Source: Candidatus Protochlamydia amoebophila UWE25
GTDB lineage: Bacteria > Chlamydiota > Chlamydiia > Chlamydiales > Parachlamydiaceae
NCBI RefSeq assembly: GCF_000011565.2
Contig: NC_005861.2
Span: 2,170,001-2,234,000, forward strand
Direction: 5' to 3'
Length of the DNA: 64,000 bases
The position numbers were made by a program, and so were the translations under genes. Below the pieces are notes generated by a model. The model ran no database searches. It was not told the DNA's origin and saw only the letters and a program-made list of their open reading frames with translations. Numbering within the stretch: position 1 is the first letter of the stretch; each line of letters begins with the position of its first letter. Below are positions 17,438 to 25,213 of this stretch, one piece after another.

Positions 17438-18883
17438 ATGACAGAAGCTAACGTTAAAGTTAAAATTGCTCCACACTCTAAAGAATCAGAAATGATGGTT
17501 ATTGGCTGCATGCTGACAAGCATCAATAGTCTGAATATTGCATCTGATTCTCTTGATGACTCTGACTTTTATTTTAATGAACACAAAATCATTTTTCAAA
17601 TTCTTAAAACTGCTTATAAAAAAGATAAGCCGGCCGATATTCATCTTGTCGCCGAGGAACTCAAACGTGTAGAAAAACTAAGTGCTGTCGGTGGCGTTTC
17701 TTATTTAGCTACTTTAGCTCAATATGCCGGAACGTCGGCTTTTATTGAAGAGTACGTTGAACTTGTCAAAAATAAATCGATTCTCCGACGCATGATTCAT
17801 GCTGCTCAGATAATTGAAAAAAGTGCTTTAGAAGAATCACAAGATGTTCAAGTTGCTTTAGATGAAGCTCAACAACTTTTTTTTCAAATTGGCCAAACCT
17901 CTAATCCTACATCAGGACTCATTCTCCAAGATATTTTTTCCGGATTAAAATCTGAATCGGGACTTCCTTATTTAAAAGAGTTACAAGAAAAACAAGAGAG
18001 GTACGCTCAACGAGGGCCAGAAGATTCGGGAATTAGTGGAATCCCCTCTCATTTTATTGATTTAGATAAAATGATTAATGGTTTAAATAACTCAAATTTA
18101 ATGATTTTAGCCGCCCGCCCAGCAATGGGAAAAACTTCTTTTGCCATCAATATTGCAGAAAATGTGTGTTTTAAAAATAAAATTCCTGTCGGTATCTTCT
18201 CCTTAGAAATGTCAGCTGAACAATTAGTTCATCGCATTGTTTGTTCACAAGCAGAAGTCCAATCCGATAAAATTAAAACAGGTGCTTTAGATGGAGTGGA
18301 ATTTCAACGCATTGTTAGCTGCGTCAATGACATGCAAAACCATGTGATGATCATTGATGATCAAGCAGGTTTAAAAATTACCGACTTAAGAGCTCGTGCC
18401 CGAAGAATGAAAGAAAGTCACGGTATTGGGCTTCTGATTATTGATTACCTTCAACTGCTTTCGGGATCGGGTTCTAATCGCACCTCAGAGAATCGACAAA
18501 ACGAAATTTCAGAAATTTCCCGTATGCTCAAGAACTTAGCACGCGAATTGAACATCCCTATTATTTGTTTGTCTCAATTATCAAGAAAAGTGGAAGAACG
18601 TCCTGGACACCGCCCCATGATGAGTGACTTAAGAGAAAGTGGAAGTATCGAGCAAGATTCTGATATTGTGATGTTTCTCTTAAGACGCGAATACTACGAT
18701 CCTAACGACAAACCAGGAATGGCCGAGTTGATTGTCGCTAAAAATAGACATGGAAGTGTAGGTAGTGTCAATTTAACATTTCGAAAAGAATTTGCACAAT
18801 TTGCAAATTACTCTCCTGTTCGCTACGATCCTTCTCAAATTGATTCAGAAACTGAACAAGCATTTAAACATTTTTCACCCTAA
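17438..18883 (+). CDS. dnaB: Replicative DNA helicase DnaB
   Basis: Hexameric 5'-3' helicase of the replication fork. The N-terminal DnaB domain (about residues 10-115) is followed by a RecA-like core. That core contains Walker A AARPAMGKTSFAI, the SLEMSAEQL motif, Walker B LLIIDYLQLLSG, and motif H3/H4 with CLSQLSRKVEERPGHRP and DLRESGSIEQDSD. 481 residues is standard and no intein is present. The tRNA-Ser(GGA) gene follows 71 bases downstream on the same strand. Confidence 0.96.
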   Translation: MTEANVKVKIAPHSKESEMMVIGCMLTSINSLNIASDSLDDSDFYFNEHKIIFQILKTAYKKDKPADIHLVAEELKRVEKLSAVGGVSYLATLAQYAGTSAFIEEYVELVKNKSILRRMIHAAQIIEKSALEESQDVQVALDEAQQLFFQIGQTSNPTSGLILQDIFSGLKSESGLPYLKELQEKQERYAQRGPEDSGISGIPSHFIDLDKMINGLNNSNLMILAARPAMGKTSFAINIAENVCFKNKIPVGIFSLEMSAEQLVHRIVCSQAEVQSDKIKTGALDGVEFQRIVSCVNDMQNHVMIIDDQAGLKITDLRARARRMKESHGIGLLIIDYLQLLSGSGSNRTSENRQNEISEISRMLKNLARELNIPIICLSQLSRKVEERPGHRPMMSDLRESGSIEQDSDIVMFLLRREYYDPNDKPGMAELIVAKNRHGSVGSVNLTFRKEFAQFANYSPVRYDPSQIDSETEQAFKHFSP

Positions 18884-18954
18884 ATTTATAAAAGAAATTT
18901 ACCTGATAAAAGCTTGCATCATAAATCATCTTATTTTAATCTTTTCGCTTCTTT

Positions 18955-19042
18955 GGAGGGGTGTCCGAGTGGCTTAAGGAGCACGCTTGGAAAGCGTGTG
19001 TACGTTAAACACGTACCGTGGGTTCGAATCCCACCTCCTCCG
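18955..19042 (+). tRNA. tRNA-Ser (anticodon GGA)
   Basis: 88-nt class II tRNA. The acceptor GGAGGGG pairs with the 3' CTCCTCC (one G-T). The anticodon stem CACGC/GCGTG holds loop TTGGAAA, with anticodon GGA at 18989-18991. A long variable arm (GTACGTTAAACACGTAC) and T-loop TTCGAAT are present. Discriminator G; CCA is not encoded. It decodes UCC/UCU. The decayed gene and the Fic locus follow, so this could mark an old insertion boundary, but no att repeat was found. Confidence 0.97.
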
Positions 19043-19220
19043 ACACTTGGGATGATCTGACACTGCTATAAGCCTATCAAACGGCTCACGCAGTGTTATG
19101 ATCGCCTTTTTGGCCTACATTTCTAATTTCGAAAATAAGAAATTAAGATTTTGCCGTTTTTTTTCTACTTTCGAACTTTCATAGAGTTTTCTTGCACGTT
19201 GAGCTAAATTTAGGACAATT

Positions 19221-20020
19221 TTGACAGTAACAATAACTGCACAACCTATAGAACGAGTGCGGCAAGAGATTATTCCAACCTCACCTCTAAAAGAGGCTTT
19301 TCATCCATTTGCCATTAAAGTCTCAGAAAAAAACCTTCCTCCTATTTCCTCTAAAGAAGAAATGCGCCTAAAAGCGCAAGAAATCGGCCAGTTAGTTTTG
19401 GATAAACACGTCAAACTCCGCAACGACGTTTCTTCTTATGGATCGGAAAGAACACAAGCAATGAAATTTATAGAAGAATTAAAAGCGTTGTTGATGTTAT
19501 TGAAACTCGATGGAAAGACTTCGTTTATATTGTGCCTAAGAAAACAGAAGAGACTCAAAAAAATCTCACTATTCGTAAGTATAACAATGGGGTCATTGAA
19601 GAAGTTCAATCTTCAAGAGAAAGTGAAGGTGGAGATCGGTGGACTTATTGGGAAGGATGAAGAATTTATCCAGATGGTGTAATAGAAACAGGAAGATTTG
19701 ACGATTTTCGCTGGCATAAAGGAACGCATACGGAAAAGGAAACAACCACATATCGGCTTCCAGATACTTAGTAAATAGTTATAGTCTAGACCGTGGCTTA
19801 ATTTATGCTGATATAGAAGGAGAAAAACGACTCATAGTTATAAATAAAAAACCAGGTTCTGGTGATTATAGTTTCGAATACATTCAGGTAAAAGAAGAAT
19901 GAAGAAGAACTTAATAAGCAACGAATGCTTCGCTTAAAAGTAGAGCAAGCTGCTTTACAAAAATCTGGATGCTTTTATGGCCCTTATTTCACCTTTCCTG
20001 TTAATGAGATGATCACCTAA
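19221..20020 (+). pseudogene. Hypothetical protein gene broken by several frameshifts and a stop
   Basis: Protein-like sequence continues for about 260 codons but switches frame. From 19221 it reads in frame to about 19480 (…RTQAMKFIEE). It then continues in another frame (VVDVIETRWKDFVYIVPKK, GGDRWTYWEG) to an in-frame TGA at 19658-19660. Beyond that it reads GRFDDFRWHKGTH, then after a further shift near 19770 SLDRGLIYADIEGEKRLIV, and finally LRLKVEQAALQKSGCFYG to a TAA at about 20018. At least three lesions are needed. I recognise no family. It is not expressed as one protein unless these are sequencing errors. Confidence 0.75.
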
Positions 20021-20064
20021 TTTTTACGCTAAAAATAACCCAAGCGTTCATTTCATAATTCAAT

Positions 20065-20086
20065 ATAGGGGAAAAATTTCCCCTAT
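20065..20086. terminator. Perfect 22-bp palindrome, bidirectional terminator-like
   Basis: ATAGGGGAAA and TTTCCCCTAT pair perfectly around a 2-nt centre, with A/T-rich ends on both sides. It sits 4 bases past the stop of the Fic gene (minus) and after the decayed plus-strand gene, a convergent position. The tiny loop means several base pairs must open to form a hairpin. Confidence 0.55.
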
Positions 20087-20090
20087 CCAT

Positions 20091-21182
20091 CTAATTGATT
20101 AGCTTCTGATAACCAACAGATAACTTATATTTTCGTCCTTTATTTGATGAATCAACCATAGTTAAGAAGCCACTTTCAACCCAACTTGCACAAAGGACCG
20201 CACTTGTACGTGGTTTAAATCCAAATAGTTCACCGATTTGCCGACTAGTAATTGTTTCAAATTCTTGGAATAATTCAAGTACCTTGCGTTGTTTGGGATC
20301 AAGTTTTCTAATAAGAGCGCTTTGATCGGGTGAGCCTTGAGTTTTGGCTTCATTCATGCGTTTTAAAACATTTTCAAATGCAACAGCCATTCCTTCTACA
20401 AAATATTCCACCCATTTTGTAATATCTGCTTCAGCACGTCCCATATAGTAATTATGAGATTCTCCAATGCTAATTGCTTCGTAGTAAGCACCTAGATTCC
20501 GAGCATAGTATTCTTCTAAAGAATAAAGTCCTTTTAGATCATATCCCCCTAAATGTAAAATTAAAGTGGTAAGTAATCTAGCTGTTCTACCATTCCCATC
20601 ATAATAGGGGTGAATGGTTGCAAACTGATAGTGGGCAATTCCTGCAATAATAGGACAAGGCAAGTCAGTATTTTTATTAATCCAATTTACCATACCTGTC
20701 ATCAAGCTTTTTACGTCTTTAGCCTCAGGAGGCATATAGACAATTGCTTTTGTTCTACCATCTCGAATAACATTCTGACCATCTCTATATGCAGTTGGTT
20801 TGGCATTTCCTTTACCATTGGCCATCACAAGTGCATGAAGTATCTGGATCATTTTCTCTGCAATGCTTACACCTTGTGCTGCCCATTTTTCTAATTGAGT
20901 TAATGCAGCATAGTAGCCTTTTACCTCATGTTCATCGCGTTCACGTCCAGGAAAGTGGCCCTGGTGCTTTAAAACTTCTTCTACTTGATCTGGATCCAGC
21001 CTATTTCCTTCAATCATTGTGGAATAATGAGTGGTATAAAGGCGTGTTGTTTCTCTCAAAGAACTAAGGACTGTTGGCATTAAGGGTAAATGCAATATTT
21101 TTTGCTTGGCTGCTTCAATGCGAATCAGACAATTCATGACTTTTGATGAAATGGTATAATTTGGCGCAAACTTTATCAGCAT
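20091..21182 (-). CDS. Fic-domain AMPylase with N-terminal inhibitory helix and C-terminal winged HTH
   Basis: Fic enzymes transfer AMP or another nucleotide phosphate moiety to target proteins. The catalytic motif HPYYDGNGRTAR is complete (His191, Arg199). The (S/T)xxxE(G/N) inhibitory motif appears as STMIEGN at residues 54-60, before the Fic core, marking a class II self-inhibited enzyme. The last 70 residues resemble a winged helix-turn-helix (ITSRQIGELFGFKPRTSAV). 363 residues is the usual size for Fic/DOC proteins with this layout. An inverted repeat 13 bases upstream of the ATG suggests autoregulation. The target could be bacterial or host. Confidence 0.92.
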   Translation of the reverse strand: MLIKFAPNYTISSKVMNCLIRIEAAKQKILHLPLMPTVLSSLRETTRLYTTHYSTMIEGNRLDPDQVEEVLKHQGHFPGRERDEHEVKGYYAALTQLEKWAAQGVSIAEKMIQILHALVMANGKGNAKPTAYRDGQNVIRDGRTKAIVYMPPEAKDVKSLMTGMVNWINKNTDLPCPIIAGIAHYQFATIHPYYDGNGRTARLLTTLILHLGGYDLKGLYSLEEYYARNLGAYYEAISIGESHNYYMGRAEADITKWVEYFVEGMAVAFENVLKRMNEAKTQGSPDQSALIRKLDPKQRKVLELFQEFETITSRQIGELFGFKPRTSAVLCASWVESGFLTMVDSSNKGRKYKLSVGYQKLIN

Positions 21183-21194
21183 AATAATGGCTCT

Positions 21195-21240
21195 TTATCT
21201 GCATTAGATGATGCCTGTATTATGCAGATAAAATGCAGAA
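21195..21240 (-). promoter_or_regulatory. Inverted-repeat operator candidate upstream of fic
   Basis: TTATCTGCAT (21195-21204) and ATGCAGATAA (21222-21231) are perfect 10-bp inverted copies separated by 17 bp. A third partial half-site ATGCAGAA follows at 21233-21240. The block begins 13 bp before the fic start codon, where a repressor would block transcription. The wHTH at the Fic C-terminus is the natural candidate ligand. Confidence 0.6.
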
Positions 21241-21988
21241 AAAGCAAGGTGCCTTTTATCATAAGACAATATTTAGAACTCAAGCAGCAAATGGAAGTAG
21301 TTCCTTTAGAGTAACATCAAATTCACGCCATTGAAAAGTTCGAAGACTGTCCCATGTTTCCCGATCTCTTTAAGCAAATATTGTTTACAATTCACTTTTC
21401 TTTGCAAAAACTAATTTTACAAAAAATTTAATCAAGTAAAAAAGCCTTTTAGGTATACTGGCCATTTTTTTTGTAGCATATTCAGCCTTTTTATGAAAAA
21501 TGTGAATAAGCTCCAAGTAAAATAACTGGCATCTAGACGATTTATTTTATCCAATACACCATTAATCTTTTTTGTAACGCTAGTTTTAGCTTAGTATAAC
21601 GCTTTAGATTAAGCAATAAATCTGAAATAAGGCTCATATCTTAGTTCAAGCTATATGCTTTCCTTTCTGAGTAACAGAAACTTATGAAAGGTAATTTAAG
21701 GCCGTTGATATGCAGTAATTTTTTTCGCTTAACTAACAGGAATTTTTCAACTTTATCAAGTTTGATGTAGGTACCCAAAGAAATTGAAGGCTGATCTGTG
21801 AAGAGCTTCAATTGAATTTAATATTCATCGTCTTTATAGATTTATCAAACAACATCGACATCATACTCTAAAAGCTGAGAAACTCAAATAAATAGAAAAA
21901 AATTGAGGTTCGATTGCTGGAACAGATGAGTATTGAGAAATTACTAGTGCTCCCCCTTTAAGGACGATAAGTTAAAATTAATATGCAT
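21241..21988. other. Intergenic region with scattered coding remnants
   Basis: About 750 bp without an intact gene. On the plus strand 21252-21440 reads KVPFIIRQYLELKQQM, then after a TAA HAIEKFEDCPMFPDLFKQ in the same frame. Around 21830-21890 RFIKQHRHHTLKAEKLK looks like a transposase or helicase tail. All pieces are short and disrupted. They may be leftovers of a mobile element, but no inverted ends or target duplications were found. Confidence 0.35.
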
Positions 21989-22798
21989 CTAATCAAAATA
22001 GCCTGTTGATATAATTTCCTGAGCTTTTTGAATAAGTTCAACTTTAGAAGTGCAACCTAGCTTGCATTTTATTGTCACGATATAATTCTCTACGGTTCGT
22101 TTAGATAATTCAAGCTTTGTAGCGATATAATGAGCCGGATAACCATTTGATAGAAATTTAACGAGATCGCTTTCTCGAGGAGTTAGTGAAAAAATTTCAT
22201 TGAAACCCATTTTCTTCATAAATTCGTCTTTCTTATTAGGAACAACCGGTATTGTAGGCTGTTCATAGAATAGTGAACCAAATTGTTTAGAAAGGTTAAC
22301 TGGATGATCATCTATTAAGTCAAAAATTTTTTTATTTTCTTTCCTAAATTTTTTAATAAAAAAGCGTAAAGCTGGTAACTCGTTTAATAATCTTTGCTCA
22401 GCATAAGGATCATTAAAGCGAGTAGCAAATCCATACGCTTCCACCCCTTCAGTTGTGTTATAAATTAGATTAATGTTAAAATTAATTTGAAAATCGTTCC
22501 AAGCAATGTCTAAAACTTTTTTATAGTTTTTATCAACATTTGTTTTCATTAAATTAATCCCTTTTTGCAAATAATCAGGATGACGTAAACAAGAAAAATA
22601 ACTTAGCATATTATTATCAAAACAAAATTCATTCCATGATGAATGTGTTCCTAAATAAGAATAATCACCCGAAAAAGTAATTTTATAATACCAAAAATGG
22701 TTAATCCCAAAGCTATGTAAAGGCATGACCGTTTTTATCATTTGATTATAATAGGGAGAAGAAGAGACTTTTCTTAACATTTCTTGAAATGGTTTCAT
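21989..22798 (-). CDS. LuxR-type transcriptional regulator with large N-terminal sensor region
   Basis: The C-terminal 60 residues (about 205-265) form a GerE/LuxR helix-turn-helix: LTPRESDLVKFLSNGYPAHY, then KRTVENYIVTIKCKLG. The N-terminal 200 residues are rich in aromatic residues and have the size of a ligand-binding (PAS/autoinducer-type) domain. No phosphorylatable receiver is visible. It is transcribed away from the cyclodipeptide-synthase-like gene across a 191-bp shared region, so it probably controls that gene, itself, or both. The ligand is unknown. Confidence 0.85.
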   Translation of the reverse strand: MKPFQEMLRKVSSSPYYNQMIKTVMPLHSFGINHFWYYKITFSGDYSYLGTHSSWNEFCFDNNMLSYFSCLRHPDYLQKGINLMKTNVDKNYKKVLDIAWNDFQINFNINLIYNTTEGVEAYGFATRFNDPYAEQRLLNELPALRFFIKKFRKENKKIFDLIDDHPVNLSKQFGSLFYEQPTIPVVPNKKDEFMKKMGFNEIFSLTPRESDLVKFLSNGYPAHYIATKLELSKRTVENYIVTIKCKLGCTSKVELIQKAQEIISTGYFD

Positions 22799-22989
22799 TT
22801 TTTAAAAATTTAAATTGTTATTAATAATTTTAATCTTATGATTTGGGCACTTATGAAACGTCATTTTTCAGTTTTAGCGGAGATAGACCAAATAGTATTT
22901 TTTACTTTATTTTAGAGTATTTAACGCTCTTTTAAAAAATTAATTTTCTGCTGAAAATTAGCGAATTATTAATTAATGAAAATTGCCAG

Positions 22990-23745
22990 ATGAATAAATA
23001 TACATGGAGAAAGAATTTTACAGCTATTCTTTCAAATCAAAAAGAAATTATTAAAGGAAAGTTAGCTTTTAAGACTGAAGAAACTCATTGGTTGGAAACC
23101 GAAAAACCGGTAATTATTCTCGTTAGCACCCATTCTTCATTTCATGAAAAAATTAGTGGCGATTTAAAAATGAATGCTTTTGTCTCCACTATCAGAAATC
23201 ATGTAAAAGGCAAAATTACTGTTTTACTTTCCGATCGCGCACATATTAATACAATGAGCCTCCGATTTCAAAACGATCTACAGAAAGCCCAGGAGGAGTG
23301 TTTAATCAAAGCTCACGCGCTTCGCAATCGATATCAATCTTATTTTGAAAACTGCAATGTCGTTTATGGTCATTCTTATATTTCCCAAAATAAAAATTTT
23401 GCTTCTTTCTTAAAAGTAATAGAATCTCTAGCTGAAAATGACTCAACTTTTCATGAGCTTTTATTAAAAGACGCGGAATCTGCCTATTCCAACACTTTTA
23501 TACACTTATTTCCCGATAAAAATCTGTTTATCAAAAACACAAGAGAGGATATCTTAACACAATGCGCAAGCTCATTAGTTCTTATTGATAAAGGTTACCG
23601 CTATCAGTTTTATCCAGGAAGTTCTTATGAATCGTTAGATTATTTAAATCGGATTTTTATCTCTCAAGAAAAACAGTTATCATGGATTCGTGTTTTTTTA
23701 ACGATTGAGAAAAAAACAATCCTTCATAATATCATGCAAAATTAA
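22990..23745 (+). CDS. Cyclodipeptide-synthase-like protein (divergent active site)
   Basis: I propose a distant member of the tRNA-dependent cyclodipeptide synthase family, which joins two aminoacyl groups taken from tRNA. Parallels are an early strand VIILVSTHSSF with Ser46 where the nucleophile Ser is expected, VLLSDRAHINTMSLRF followed by a helix with ALRNRY near 110-115, a block FASFLKVIESLAENDSTFHE, and a C-terminal FYPGSSYE. The catalytic Tyr-x3-Glu pair of known enzymes appears to be Asp187-x3-Gln191, so chemistry may be altered or lost. 251 residues fits the family. Divergent from the LuxR-type gene; its stop lies one base from the convergent NFACT gene. Pattern-based only. Confidence 0.45.
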   Translation: MNKYTWRKNFTAILSNQKEIIKGKLAFKTEETHWLETEKPVIILVSTHSSFHEKISGDLKMNAFVSTIRNHVKGKITVLLSDRAHINTMSLRFQNDLQKAQEECLIKAHALRNRYQSYFENCNVVYGHSYISQNKNFASFLKVIESLAENDSTFHELLLKDAESAYSNTFIHLFPDKNLFIKNTREDILTQCASSLVLIDKGYRYQFYPGSSYESLDYLNRIFISQEKQLSWIRVFLTIEKKTILHNIMQN

Positions 23746-23746
23746 G

Positions 23747-25177
23747 TTATTCAAAAGAAAAAAATCGCTCATTTGTCAACTTTTGTCTTTTTAGAATGGC
23801 TTGATAACGCTCTAAATCAAAGCGAATCCAAACAGATCGATGTTTTGAGATTTGTACTTTTCCAAGCTGTTTTTTTCCCATTCTTGAAAGAAACTTTCGT
23901 TGAGTCATGCAAATTTCTGCTTCTTGCCTAACTTTGGCTTTACTGTTATAAAGTGCTAGTTGCATGGCATCGGCTAAAGTTTCTTCATCGGGATCTTGAC
24001 CTTTTTTAGTCCGAATCACAATATGTGATCCAGGAACATCTTGTGTATGTAACCACCAATCAGAACCTTTAGCCAGGGCAAATGTCATCTGATCATTGCC
24101 CTTATCATTTTTTCCCACCCAAATTGTGGTATTAGTGCTTGATAAAAATTCTCTATAAGGTAGTTGTTTTTTTTGTAATTGTTCTGCAGCTTTTCGAAGA
24201 ACTAATTTTTTAGATTTGAAAGAACTTAATTCTTCAATCCTGGTCGTTTTTTGCAGCCTATTTAATTGATCGACTTGCGTAAGTAAATCTTGATCGACGT
24301 AGAGAAGTTGTTTTTCTAAATGTGGTAAACCTATTCGAAGTTTTTTAGCTTTTTTAAAGCGATATTTGAGTTGTTCACTAGGAAGGAGCTCTGGATCAAG
24401 CTTTAAACATACTTCTTGGTTTTTTAACCAATCCCAAAGCGTTAATTGAGACATTCCTTTTTTAAGTTGAGAGAAAGAAGACTTTAAAAGTTCTCCTTCA
24501 TGTTGAATGGTTTCCCAATCAAGGCACTCTCTTTCTGCTTTTAATAAGTTTTCTCGTTTTTTTTGAAGTTTTTTTATGCCCTTACTTAAATCTTTTTCCA
24601 ACGCCGACTTGTCTCGTTGAAAAAACCATTCCTGTTCAGCTCTTTTATAAATTTCTTCTAGCTGTTTAGAATCTTTTAAAACGACAGAAGGCTGTACCTG
24701 TAAAGGAGAAAGAAAGGGTAATTGATAAATTTTTTTTAATACAGGATAAAGAGAATATAAAATTTTTCCCTGTTCATCTAAAAGGTAATAATTAGGGTGT
24801 TTCGTAAAAAACTCGCATATAAGGGAAAATTGGCTTTGATTTTTTCTAAAGCCAAATTTCAAAATACGATCTTGATTTAATTGTTCAATCTCTACCAGAA
24901 TTGCCTCTGATAAATAATGTTGCCAAGAATTTTCCATCAAGTTTGCAAGAGGAAAAATTTTTTGTTCTGTTAAATAAAAGCATATCAAAGGGGTCTGAAA
25001 ACTTAAAAAAAGGGTTTTGACGTTATTTTCCTCTTTAAATTGAAGAAAAAATTGGGTTGTTTTATGGGAATGACAAATAAAATAAGAAAGTCCAATCAAT
25101 TGTTGACGTATCTCAGAAAGTAAAGCAGTGATCTGCAGCGCACTAAAAACAGGTAGATTCATGTTTTTATTATCCAA
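23747..25177 (-). CDS. NFACT-family protein (RqcH/FbpA-like)
   Basis: Bacterial RqcH binds stalled 50S subunits and recruits tRNA-Ala for C-terminal tailing. The NFACT-R domain is clear near the C-terminus: SDWWLHTQDVPGSHIVIR. This is followed by ADAMQLALYNSKA and CMTQRKFLSRMGKKQLGKV. The middle contains long coiled-coil helices (about residues 175-345), and the N-terminal domain resembles NFACT-N. 476 residues is shorter than the 550-570 of Firmicute RqcH, so the N-terminal part is reduced. Convergent with the preceding gene, stops one base apart. Confidence 0.87.
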   Translation of the reverse strand: MDNKNMNLPVFSALQITALLSEIRQQLIGLSYFICHSHKTTQFFLQFKEENNVKTLFLSFQTPLICFYLTEQKIFPLANLMENSWQHYLSEAILVEIEQLNQDRILKFGFRKNQSQFSLICEFFTKHPNYYLLDEQGKILYSLYPVLKKIYQLPFLSPLQVQPSVVLKDSKQLEEIYKRAEQEWFFQRDKSALEKDLSKGIKKLQKKRENLLKAERECLDWETIQHEGELLKSSFSQLKKGMSQLTLWDWLKNQEVCLKLDPELLPSEQLKYRFKKAKKLRIGLPHLEKQLLYVDQDLLTQVDQLNRLQKTTRIEELSSFKSKKLVLRKAAEQLQKKQLPYREFLSSTNTTIWVGKNDKGNDQMTFALAKGSDWWLHTQDVPGSHIVIRTKKGQDPDEETLADAMQLALYNSKAKVRQEAEICMTQRKFLSRMGKKQLGKVQISKHRSVWIRFDLERYQAILKRQKLTNERFFSFE

Positions 25178-25213
25178 GAAATATTAAGTTTTCGTCAACG
25201 TGGATAAATAACG

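Noticed and set aside
18955-21240. tRNA-Ser-anchored genomic island
   Set aside because: No integrase and no repeat of the tRNA 3' end were found nearby.
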